The position numbers were made by a program, and so were the translations under genes. From the NCBI GenBank assembly GCA_021325175.1, contig JAJPHS010000147.1, positions 1-35,267 of the forward strand: a stretch of 35,267 nucleotides of DNA, read 5' to 3'. The DNA is from Terriglobia bacterium. Lineage in GTDB: Bacteria > Acidobacteriota > Terriglobia > Bryobacterales > Bryobacteraceae. Under the pieces are notes generated by a model. That model saw only the letters and a list, made by a program, of their open reading frames with translations, ran no database searches and was not told the DNA's origin. The stretch's first letter is position 1. Every line of letters begins with the position of its first letter. Shown in pieces: positions 1 through 6,161 of this stretch.

Positions 1-25
1 AGGCGTAATTTCGGATTACTGGCCC

Positions 26-48
26 GAGGGCGAATGAATCCCGCCCTC
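26..48. terminator. Candidate hairpin downstream of the YgfZ-like gene
   Basis: A perfect 7-bp stem (GAGGGCG at 26-32 with CGCCCTC at 42-48) encloses a 9-nt loop, starting 8 bases past the stop codon of the minus-strand gene at 57-941. There is no T-tract on either side, so intrinsic termination would be weak. Bases 1-56 hold no other recognisable feature. Confidence 0.35.
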
Positions 49-56
49 CCAAAGCA

Positions 57-941
57 TTAGTGGACGGAGGCGAGAGAATCGCTAAATGCAAATTGCGTGC
101 CCGGTTCGGAAAAAGGCACGCGGACGTAAGCCATCGCCACCACTTTTCCGAGCGCGGGCGAGAGCGCCGCGCTCATGATTTCGGCCTGATCGGTTTTTGC
201 GCCCGGCGGTGGAGGCTGTTTGGTATCGATCTCGATGCGCCGCAGCACGCGATGAATTTTCGCCTGGCTTCGCACTCGTTCGACAATCTCCTGACCCAGG
301 TAGCAGCCTTTATTGAAATGCACCCCGCGCAGTTGGCCGGTTTCCTGCACCAGAAAACGCTCGGTGATCTCCTCGCCGTAGCGCGGCCGGCCGTTTTCGA
401 TGCGCACGAGGCGCGCTTCCTCCGGCGTTGCGATGTTCAGATCCAGCGGCAGGGCGCCTGGATGGAAAATAAAAAATCCGCCGGCTCCGGTCGAATCGAT
501 GCGAGCAACGATACGATCGCCCCATTGGAGCCAGGCGTAGGGCGCTTCAGGCAGCGGCGCGCCCGCCCGCGCGAGCGCCTGCGCCGCCTCCGGACCTTCG
601 ACCGCCGTGGTGAACAGATGTTCAGTGATGTCTTCCAGCAAGACATCATCGGCGATGATGTAGCGCTCCAGATGCTCGAACAGCTTCCGGCGCGTTTCGG
701 GCTCGGTGTCGATCAGCAGGTGATCGTCGAAGCATAAAATGTTCGCGTCGGCCAGGATGCGGCCTTGGGCGTTCAGGAAGAACGCGTAGCAGCCCTGGCC
801 GGGACGAAGATGCTCGATATCGTTGGTGCACATGGCGTGCAGCAGGCGCGCGCGATCCTCGCCGCTGACGCGTAATTTGCCGCGCGCGGCGAGATCGATC
901 CGCGCGGCCGTTTCGCGAAGCGCACGGTATCCGGTAGTCAT
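57..941 (-). CDS. ygfZ: YgfZ/GcvT-like folate-binding protein
   Basis: Protein of 294 residues from the YgfZ (COG0354) branch of the GcvT fold. Members use tetrahydrofolate to support assembly or repair of Fe-S clusters, including those of MiaB-type radical-SAM enzymes. The family signature KGCYLGQE is present at residues 211-218, with the conserved cysteine at 213. The N-terminal half carries the GcvT-like region (MCTNDIEHLRPGQG at about 37-50). I chose ATG at 941 because homologues begin close to this point. The longer reading frame upstream runs through the neighbouring membrane-protein gene in another frame. The start overlaps the stop of that gene as ATGA (938-941), so the two are probably one transcript read from the 1303 end. 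Identification is firm; the exact client protein is unknown. Confidence 0.88.
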   Translation of the reverse strand: MTTGYRALRETAARIDLAARGKLRVSGEDRARLLHAMCTNDIEHLRPGQGCYAFFLNAQGRILADANILCFDDHLLIDTEPETRRKLFEHLERYIIADDVLLEDITEHLFTTAVEGPEAAQALARAGAPLPEAPYAWLQWGDRIVARIDSTGAGGFFIFHPGALPLDLNIATPEEARLVRIENGRPRYGEEITERFLVQETGQLRGVHFNKGCYLGQEIVERVRSQAKIHRVLRRIEIDTKQPPPPGAKTDQAEIMSAALSPALGKVVAMAYVRVPFSEPGTQFAFSDSLASVH

Positions 942-1303
942 TTGAAACTGAGGGAAATCGCCCGCAAATATGCCGAAATCGCTACAATGGCCGCGCCGGA
1001 AATGACCACTCCGGTCAACGTTCTCGGTTTTTCTTTTCGATAGAGAATCACCGCGGCGAAAACGTGCAGCGCAAGAAGAACCTTGATTCCAAACCACAAC
1101 TGATAGTGCGGCGGATAAGCCGGTTTGCTCAAGAAATTATACAAGCCGGAGGCAAGGATTCCACCGATAACGATATAGGCCATCGGTTTAAAGCGGTCCG
1201 AAAGCTCGCCCGCGAAGAATCGCGCGTAAAAAACTCCGCCCAGCAGCACGATTACCGAAAAAATGTGCAGCCAGCGCGAGAAGATCGGCACGGCCACATC
1301 CAT
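938..1303 (-). CDS. Small four-helix integral membrane protein
   Basis: Protein of 121 residues with about four hydrophobic helices, including one from residue 9 (WLHIFSVIVLLGGVFY) and a C-terminal one (TGVVISGAAIVAISAY). A conserved-looking histidine lies in the first helix and another in the third (LLALHVFAAVIL). The pattern recalls CopD-like or heme-linked small membrane proteins, but I cannot assign a function. I prefer ATG at 1303 over TTG at 1318, because a near-consensus -10 (TATACT) ends 6 nt before the ATG and the TTG would lie upstream of it. The stop overlaps the ygfZ start (ATGA), indicating translational coupling. The gene diverges from the hydrolase gene at 1326. Confidence 0.7.
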   Translation of the reverse strand: MDVAVPIFSRWLHIFSVIVLLGGVFYARFFAGELSDRFKPMAYIVIGGILASGLYNFLSKPAYPPHYQLWFGIKVLLALHVFAAVILYRKEKPRTLTGVVISGAAIVAISAYLRAISLSFK

Positions 1304-1309
1304 ACCCCG

Positions 1310-1317
1310 AGTATACA
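1310..1317. promoter_or_regulatory. Shared divergent -10 element for two leaderless genes
   Basis: The palindromic core GTATAC serves both strands. On the minus strand TATACT (1315-1310) is followed after 6 nt by ATG at 1303. On the plus strand TATACA (1312-1317) is followed after 8 nt by GTG at 1326. Transcription from either box would start at or within a few bases of the start codon. No Shine-Dalgarno fits in the 22-bp gap, and neither side has a convincing -35. Confidence 0.6.
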
Positions 1318-1325
1318 ATCGAGGT

Positions 1326-1952
1326 GTGATTCACGAGATTCTGCCGGTGGGGATGCTGCAATGCAACTGCTCGATTTTCGGTGACGAAACCTCGGGCGAA
1401 GCGATGGTGATCGATCCGGGCGACGAGATCGGAGAAATCCTCAAAATTCTGGAGCGGCATCGGCTGCGCGTGAAGGCGATCATCATCACCCATGCTCACA
1501 TCGATCACATCGGCGGCGCGGCGAAACTGAAAGCGGCGACGGGCGCGCCGGTTTACATGAATGAAAACGATCAGCCGCTGTACGATCAACTGGACGTACA
1601 GGCGGGATGGCTCGGCATGGCGCTGCCGGAACGAACTTCGATCGACGTCGCGGCGCGCGATGGCGACGTGATGAAGCTTGGCGCGGCGGAGTTTTACGTG
1701 ATCGAGACTCCGGGCCACACCCAGGGGAGCATTTCGCTGTGGATTCCCGCCGAAACGAAGCTGGTCGCGGGCGACACGCTATTCCGCGATTCGATCGGCC
1801 GCACGGATCTGCCCGGCGGCGACAGCCGGCAAATCCTCGAGTCGATTCACGAAAAGCTGCTGACGTTACCGGAAGAAGCGGTGGTGATTCCCGGACATGG
1901 CCCGCTGACAACCATCGGGCGCGAAAAGGAACGCAATCCGTTCCTGGCCTGA
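1326..1952 (+). CDS. Metallo-beta-lactamase fold hydrolase, glyoxalase II-like (YcbL type)
   Basis: Cytoplasmic protein of 208 residues with the full binuclear metal site of the glyoxalase-II/YcbL subgroup: HAHIDH at 56-61, His131 in ETPGHTQG, Asp150 in AGDTLF and His191 in GHGPLT. This short form lacks the C-terminal substrate domain of classical GloB, as in YcbL. It probably hydrolyses S-acyl-glutathione-like or related thioesters, but the substrate cannot be read from sequence. The GTG start at 1326 gives the N-terminus MIHEILPVGMLQCN expected for the family. Longer frames run into the divergent gene. A -10 box 8 nt upstream suggests a leaderless message. It converges on tatA with an 11-bp gap. 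Confidence 0.9.
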   Translation: MIHEILPVGMLQCNCSIFGDETSGEAMVIDPGDEIGEILKILERHRLRVKAIIITHAHIDHIGGAAKLKAATGAPVYMNENDQPLYDQLDVQAGWLGMALPERTSIDVAARDGDVMKLGAAEFYVIETPGHTQGSISLWIPAETKLVAGDTLFRDSIGRTDLPGGDSRQILESIHEKLLTLPEEAVVIPGHGPLTTIGREKERNPFLA

Positions 1953-1963
1953 GCGGCGGAAAA

Positions 1964-2161
1964 TTACCGCTTTTCTTCCTGATGCGTGGACGTCTGCGCG
2001 GGGGCCTCGGGAGTATCCGCCGCGCTCTTCAGGGCGTCCTTGAATCCGCGGATTCCTTCGCCCAGCCCTTTGCCCAGCTCGGGAATTTTCTTTGGTCCGA
2101 ACAGCAACACGCCGACCACCAGGATGATCAGCAGATGCATCGGTTGAAACAAGCCTTCCAT
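1964..2161 (-). CDS. tatA: Sec-independent translocase subunit TatA
   Basis: TatA/E protein of 65 residues. One membrane helix (residues 8-20) is followed directly by the hinge and amphipathic-helix signature [14 protein letters not shown] (21-34) and a short charged tail. TatA forms the oligomeric translocation element of the twin-arginine pathway that exports folded proteins. The N-terminus has Met-Glu-Gly-Leu-Phe rather than the more common Phe-Gly-x-x-Gly. ATG at 2161 is preceded by a GAGGG Shine-Dalgarno, about 6 nt upstream. tatB and tatC are not nearby. At least one product encoded here, the lactonase at 26004-27116, has a twin-arginine signal and is a likely client. Confidence 0.92.
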   Translation of the reverse strand: MEGLFQPMHLLIILVVGVLLFGPKKIPELGKGLGEGIRGFKDALKSAADTPEAPAQTSTHQEEKR

Positions 2162-2229
2162 ATTGAACCCTCTTCAGTATGACATATGTCGAGCCTGTCG
2201 AGCCGCGCGCGAATTCGCAGGGGAGGCGG

Positions 2230-3225
2230 TTACAGATCGCTTAACGCGTACATCAGCGCGCCCTTGGCCGTTGCGTGCAGGGGATTCTGCGCCATCCGGA
2301 TTTCGGAAACGGCGGCGGGGAAATCCTTTTCGAACAGAATGTTTTCGAACCGGTCGCGGAAACCGGCCGGCAGCGCGGTTCCGCCGCTCAGCACCACCGG
2401 CAGCGGGCGATTGAACTTCGGCAGGTCCCGCGCGCGAGCGAAGGCTTCTCTTAGCGCGGCCACCAGCGACCGGATCATGTCGTCGTAATAGACGCCGATC
2501 ACCTGGTGAATCTTGTCGGCGAAAAATCCGTTGAAATGGAACGAATCTTCCTTCGTGAGCCGGATGCGATTGGCGCGCTCGCCGGTCATCGAGGCCGCGC
2601 TTTGATCGATAAAATCACCCGCCTTGGCGACGCTGAAGCTCATCACCGGCACCGAGAGATACGCCAGACACACGTTGCACAGCCCGCCGCCCAGGCTGAT
2701 CCCGATGCCAGTGTAGTTGAAGGATTCAAGCTCGGAATAGATCACCGCGAGGCCTTCATTGATGCTCGCGGCCTGATAGCCGAGTTCGCCGAAAATCTGC
2801 TTCAGCGTCGCTTCGTGATACGTTAAGCTCTCCTGCGCGCCGAGCGGAGCCGCGGGAACCGTGAAACAGAGCCTCTGCCGCTCCCCCGCGCGGGATCCGA
2901 TCATCAGCGAGATGATTTCCCGGATCACGCGCAACCCGTCCGGCTCCCTGACGTCGAGCAAGCCGCCCGACATCGGACGGCGAATCTCGGCGTTCAAAAT
3001 GCCGGCGAATTTCTCGCTCTCATTTCCGTGGACGACGATTTCACCGTCGAGCGTCGTGTGCGGGATCATTTCCCGCTCCAGCACGCCTTCGGTGATCCTG
3101 GAGCGCGGGATGGAAACGAAGGCGTTCAACTGTGACGCGAATTCGTAGTCCTCGCCCGGCTTTCGCGCCACCACGATGCGGCTGGTGCCGACGTCCAGAC
3201 CAATCGCTCCCGAGTTCTTCGACAT
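2230..3225 (-). CDS. Actin-like ATPase (MreB/FtsA/Hsp70 fold), divergent
   Basis: Protein of 331 residues with the actin-fold nucleotide signatures. Phosphate-1 is GLDVGTSR (9-16), phosphate-2 is the glycine-rich GISLGGGLCNV near the middle, and the adenosine motif LSGGTALPAGF lies in the C-terminal third. The length is near that of MreB, but the sequence is distant and FtsA-like insertions are not evident, so I do not call it MreB or FtsA. There is no membrane segment. The start at 3225 lies 3 nt after the stop of the upstream amidase gene, and its Shine-Dalgarno GGAGG is formed by the last codons of that gene. The two are therefore translated from one mRNA, and a role in envelope or septal cell-wall work is a reasonable inference. 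Confidence 0.8.
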   Translation of the reverse strand: MSKNSGAIGLDVGTSRIVVARKPGEDYEFASQLNAFVSIPRSRITEGVLEREMIPHTTLDGEIVVHGNESEKFAGILNAEIRRPMSGGLLDVREPDGLRVIREIISLMIGSRAGERQRLCFTVPAAPLGAQESLTYHEATLKQIFGELGYQAASINEGLAVIYSELESFNYTGIGISLGGGLCNVCLAYLSVPVMSFSVAKAGDFIDQSAASMTGERANRIRLTKEDSFHFNGFFADKIHQVIGVYYDDMIRSLVAALREAFARARDLPKFNRPLPVVLSGGTALPAGFRDRFENILFEKDFPAAVSEIRMAQNPLHATAKGALMYALSDL

Positions 3226-3228
3226 GTA

Positions 3229-4389
3229 TTAATTCCCTCCTTCATTCTGTTTCAGCTCCGTTTCGATATCTTTATAGCGATGCCGCAGGATCGCGCGATA
3301 CTGCGCCGCGGGAGTATTTTGCGCCTCCGCCTGCCTTTCGATCTGCGCCCGCGCCAGCGCCACGCCGCCGAAATTCATGCCCACCATGCGCTCGTACACC
3401 TCGTCGGCGTCGAAACCGAAGGCGTAGATGCTCGCCAGTGGAATCGAATAGTTGTTCGGCAGCCCAATTTTGGCGAACGGAAAATCGCCGGCCCAATCCG
3501 TGTGCGCGCCGACCTTCATATTGAGCGGATTCACCGACACCTGCGCGTGCGTCACGCAATTCTCCGCCGGGATTTGGTAGCGGGACCGCAGCGCCTCCGT
3601 CAGCACTTTCGCCGCTTGGATCTGCGCGGGTGTCACCGCGTCCGCCGCGCCGGTTTGCGCCTCGAAGGAGATGCCCAGAAAACTGTCGTTCAGGTTGATG
3701 TAGATTCCCTCGGCGTCGGCCCAGATCGAATTGCCGGCGTGATTGGCCGCGTCCGTTTCAACGACCACGGCGTAAACGCGCCCGAAGCGGTCGATCACGA
3801 AATGATACGCGCGCTCGGAGCGGACCACTTCCAGCAGATTCCGCCCGAGCCGCTGTAATTTGTGATTCTGATCCTCTTCAAACGGCGGCACCAGGCTTTC
3901 CGTGGTGTGATAAACGATGCCCACCGGCGCATCGCCATACTTCACCGGAACCGAAGCCCCGGCGAGCGAGTAGACGGGGAAGCGCGCCCGCGGGCGGTTC
4001 GACGTTAGAAAAGTCCGGTCAATCCGCAAGCCGTTGCTGTAAACTTCCGCGGCTTCGGTCTTCTCGATCAGCCAGACATGCGGCGGCATGGACGCGGCAG
4101 CGCTCCCGGCGCGGGGAACGGCAAGCCCGCGCTCGCGCTCGATCGTTTCAGCCGATCCGGTCGGCGACCGTGCGGCGAGAACGGCGATCATCAACGGCAC
4201 GGCGATAAATCCGAATCCCTGAAAATCGCGCCGCTTCGGTTGGACCATGCGCCGGCGCAGATAGCGAAGCCGCTCCACCGGATCGGCAATGCGGCCGGCT
4301 CGCCACTCGATGCGCGCCGTTTCGCCGAAGCTCGGGAACCCTGCCGGCAATCGCCTCCACTCCCCAAGGAATTTAGTGGCCTTCCACAC
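3229..4389 (-). CDS. Membrane-anchored N-acetylmuramoyl-L-alanine amidase (Amidase_2 type)
   Basis: Protein of 386 residues. A basic N-terminal segment of about 57 residues precedes one membrane helix (about 58-73, GFGFIAVPLMIAVLAA). A linker follows, then an Amidase_2/PGRP-like domain with candidate zinc ligands His in VYHTTES, His in GAHTDW and Asp in DWAGD. Such enzymes cut the amide bond between muramic acid and the stem peptide in the periplasm. The long cytoplasmic extension before the anchor is unusual for an amidase and could contact the actin-like protein encoded next. The GTG start at 4389 is the first in the frame; Met48 is an alternative. The start codon lies inside a 16-bp palindrome (4388-4403). 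It is the first gene of an operon with 2230-3225. Confidence 0.8.
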   Translation of the reverse strand: MWKATKFLGEWRRLPAGFPSFGETARIEWRAGRIADPVERLRYLRRRMVQPKRRDFQGFGFIAVPLMIAVLAARSPTGSAETIERERGLAVPRAGSAAASMPPHVWLIEKTEAAEVYSNGLRIDRTFLTSNRPRARFPVYSLAGASVPVKYGDAPVGIVYHTTESLVPPFEEDQNHKLQRLGRNLLEVVRSERAYHFVIDRFGRVYAVVVETDAANHAGNSIWADAEGIYINLNDSFLGISFEAQTGAADAVTPAQIQAAKVLTEALRSRYQIPAENCVTHAQVSVNPLNMKVGAHTDWAGDFPFAKIGLPNNYSIPLASIYAFGFDADEVYERMVGMNFGGVALARAQIERQAEAQNTPAAQYRAILRHRYKDIETELKQNEGGN

Positions 4390-4403
4390 GGAAATCTTTC
4401 CGT
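4388..4403. promoter_or_regulatory. 16-bp palindrome at the amidase start codon (candidate operator)
   Basis: ACGGAAATCTTTCCGT is a perfect 7+2+7 inverted repeat that overlaps the GTG start codon of the amidase and actin-like operon. It could be a repressor site or an RNA hairpin hiding the start codon. No protein is known to me for this motif. Confidence 0.4.
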
Positions 4404-4465
4404 AGGAATTGATCGGCGAAAACAGGGAAAAACCTTAGGTCAGTGATCCCGGCAGTGTCTGTGTA

Positions 4466-4645
4466 ATGGCCCGCGCGCAAACCGCCGATAAACCGATAAT
4501 AGATGACGTGATGACATCCTTCAGCTTCGAGATCGGAGCGATATTTCTGCTGGCCGCGATGCTGATGTATGGAACCGTCAGCGGCTTTCTCCCGCGCGCG
4601 CTGCACGCCGGAAGGACGGCGCCGATCGTCATCGGGTCATGTTAA
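4466..4645 (+). CDS. Small membrane protein, 59 residues
   Basis: Short open frame with ATG at 4466 and TAA at 4643-4645. A polar N-terminus (MARAQTADKPIIDD) is followed by a clear hydrophobic helix (residues about 21-37, FEIGAIFLLAAMLMYG) and a second short hydrophobic end (TAPIVIGSC). ATG at 4511 (44 residues) is a possible later start. Its last codons overlap the start of the 120-residue gene (ATG at 4639), so the two are likely translationally coupled. The hydrophobic end of this protein and the hydrophobic start of the next would together make one membrane helix, which hints that they were once, or still act as, a single protein. No family recognised. Confidence 0.5.
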   Translation: MARAQTADKPIIDDVMTSFSFEIGAIFLLAAMLMYGTVSGFLPRALHAGRTAPIVIGSC

Positions 4646-5001
4646 TCGCGTTCGCGATCTACCGAATCGCTCCCGAGCTGCCGGACCTGTGGCGAGATAC
4701 GTTCGGAGAAGCCGCCGCCAAGCCGGTTCCAGCCGTTTCCAAACCGGCTCCCGTCCCGAAAGCAAGCGTGGCTCCGCGTGCCAAAGCGGCGCCGCAGCAG
4801 TCCTGGAAAACAACCACCATCGACGATTCGACCCCGCCACCGCAACCGGCGCCGGAAGCAACCGATTCGCCCGCCGTTACGCCCGCGCCGTCGGAGAACG
4901 ATCCTGCCTCGCCGGACGATCCTTACGATAGCGGCGTGAAACGCGGGATCAAGCGAATCGGCCGATTCCTGCACATCGGCGGGAAAAAAAACAACCGCTA
5001 G
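4639..5001 (+). CDS. Pro/Ala-rich envelope protein with N-terminal membrane helix
   Basis: Protein of 120 residues: a hydrophobic N-terminus (MLIAFAIYRIAP), a long Pro/Ala/Lys/Asp-rich low-complexity linker (about 25-98) and a basic, amphipathic C-terminus ending in FLHIGGKKNNR. The layout resembles a membrane-tethered periplasm-spanning linker, but no domain is recognisable. The start overlaps the stop of the upstream 59-residue gene (ATGTTAA), so translation probably depends on termination and re-initiation. It ends 10 bp before the convergent lexA gene. A run of eight A residues near the end (4984-4991) could promote slippage but lies too late to change much. Confidence 0.6.
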   Translation: MLIAFAIYRIAPELPDLWRDTFGEAAAKPVPAVSKPAPVPKASVAPRAKAAPQQSWKTTTIDDSTPPPQPAPEATDSPAVTPAPSENDPASPDDPYDSGVKRGIKRIGRFLHIGGKKNNR

Positions 5002-5011
5002 CTGACTTGCG

Positions 5012-5632
5012 TTAGTACTTCCGTAAAACCGCCAGCACTTTCCCCTGAATGCGGACCGATTGTTTGGGAACATAAATCGGCTGCATGGTGGAATTGGCCG
5101 GCTGTAAGCGCACGCGATCGCCGTCTTCGTTGTAAAAGCGCTTGAGCGTGGTCTCGACCCCATCCACCAGCGCGACCACGATATCGCCATCGCGAGCGTC
5201 GCCCGATTTTTGCACCAGCACGTAATCGCCGTCGCAGATGTGGTCCTCAATCATCGATTCGCCACGGACCTGCAACGCGTAGGTACCGGGATCGGCCGCA
5301 AAATCGGCGAAATTCAGCGAATCCTGCCCGGCGATCGCTTCCACCGGCGAACCGGCCGCGATTCGCCCAAGCAGCGGAACCTCCACCGCGGGCGGCCGAT
5401 GCTGGCGCATTTCCTCGTAATATTTCGGCGCTAATTCAAGCGACCGGCTCTGATTGAACCCGCGCTTGAGATAATGTTTTCCCTCCAGCGCGAGAATGTG
5501 CTTGTGCACGGTTGCGAGCGAAGCCAGATTCAGCCCTTCCGCGATTTCCTCGTAGCTCGGACTGTAGCCGCGCTTTTCAAGAAAGCCGGCGAGAAACTCC
5601 AGAAACTCCTTTTGTCGTTTCGTGAGTGCCAT
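5012..5632 (-). CDS. lexA: SOS repressor LexA
   Basis: LexA of 206 residues, the usual length. The N-terminal winged helix (about 1-66) is followed by the S24 autoprotease domain. The cleavage bond Ala93-Gly94 is in LLGRIAAGSP, the nucleophile Ser126 in RGESM and the general-base Lys164 in TTLKRF. RecA-stimulated self-cleavage relieves repression of DNA-damage genes. dinB at 22515-23744 in this window is a natural candidate target. I could not recognise a palindromic SOS box at either promoter, so the operator of this LexA is likely of a lineage-specific type. The start ATG at 5632 lies only 6 nt after a strong -10, so the message should be leaderless. Single gene; it converges on the 120-residue gene. 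Confidence 0.95.
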   Translation of the reverse strand: MALTKRQKEFLEFLAGFLEKRGYSPSYEEIAEGLNLASLATVHKHILALEGKHYLKRGFNQSRSLELAPKYYEEMRQHRPPAVEVPLLGRIAAGSPVEAIAGQDSLNFADFAADPGTYALQVRGESMIEDHICDGDYVLVQKSGDARDGDIVVALVDGVETTLKRFYNEDGDRVRLQPANSTMQPIYVPKQSVRIQGKVLAVLRKY

Positions 5633-5638
5633 GTAGAT

Positions 5639-5667
5639 ATTTTAGGCGAAGAAAAGGGGAATTTCAA
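5639..5667 (-). promoter_or_regulatory. lexA promoter (-35 TTGAAA, 17 bp, -10 TAAAAT)
   Basis: On the minus strand TTGAAA (5667-5662) and TAAAAT (5644-5639) are separated by exactly 17 bp, the best housekeeping-sigma match in the window. Only 6 nt separate the -10 from the lexA ATG, so transcription would begin at or next to the start codon. An autoregulatory LexA site would be expected within or near this element, but no obvious dyad is visible. Confidence 0.75.
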
Positions 5668-5713
5668 GTGGAGAGTTCGTCACCTCTCGAATGCACCGCC
5701 GGCGCGAGTGAAG

Positions 5714-6049
5714 TTAAGCGCTGCCGCCGGCCGGATGCAGCGGAGCGGGTTGGGGCAAGCGCAGCGGATCGTTGGGCATGATGATCCAGGCAACGACGTA
5801 GGCGATCGCGCCCAGGCCGCCGGAGCAGATGGCCAGAACCACCCAGATCAAACGAATCAGCGTCACGTCGACGCCGAGATAACGCGCGAAGCCCGCGCAC
5901 ACGCCGCCGATTTTGCGATCTTCGCGGGGCCGGCTCAGCTTGGGATAAGCGGCGGGCGCGCTATACGCATTTGCGCCGATCGGCGCGCCGCATTGCGAGC
6001 AGAATTTCGCGGAATCGTCGTGGGAAACGCCGCAGCGGGTGCAAAACAT
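5714..6049 (-). CDS. PspC-domain protein with N-terminal zinc ribbon
   Basis: Protein of 111 residues. An N-terminal zinc-ribbon with two CxxC pairs (CTRCG at 3-7 and CSQCG at 17-21) is followed by a PspC domain (about 38-100). This contains RKIGGVCAGFARYLGVDVTLIRLIW and a hydrophobic helix ending in AYVVAWIIMP. PspC domains take part in envelope-stress responses or act as small membrane regulators. The ribbon fusion is common in soil bacteria but its ligand is unknown. ATG at 6049 is preceded by GAGAGG with normal spacing, so this gene, unlike its divergent neighbour, uses a Shine-Dalgarno. Confidence 0.85.
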   Translation of the reverse strand: MFCTRCGVSHDDSAKFCSQCGAPIGANAYSAPAAYPKLSRPREDRKIGGVCAGFARYLGVDVTLIRLIWVVLAICSGGLGAIAYVVAWIIMPNDPLRLPQPAPLHPAGGSA

Positions 6050-6149
6050 GAACGACCTCTCACCCTAGCTTACGTTTTTCGGCGCGCTGAGGTTCCCGAA
6101 CCCGATGCGGAAACATTACCGGCGATGGCGGATCAAACTCGACGGGGAA

Positions 6150-6155
6150 TATTCT
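6150..6155 (+). promoter_or_regulatory. -10 box of the MscS-like gene
   Basis: TATTCT ends 6 nt before the GTG start at 6162, the same geometry as lexA. No clear -35 is present. It supports GTG 6162 as the true start and predicts a leaderless message. Confidence 0.45.
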
Positions 6156-6161
6156 AGTAAC

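Noticed and set aside
2181..2217. Palindrome GACATATGTC and the direct repeat GTCGAGCC near the tatA start
   Set aside because: Both are short enough to arise by chance and show no clear link to a promoter or regulator.
4984..4991. Run of eight A residues as a programmed frameshift site
   Set aside because: It lies only three codons before the stop, so a shift would change just a few residues, and there is no downstream stimulatory structure.
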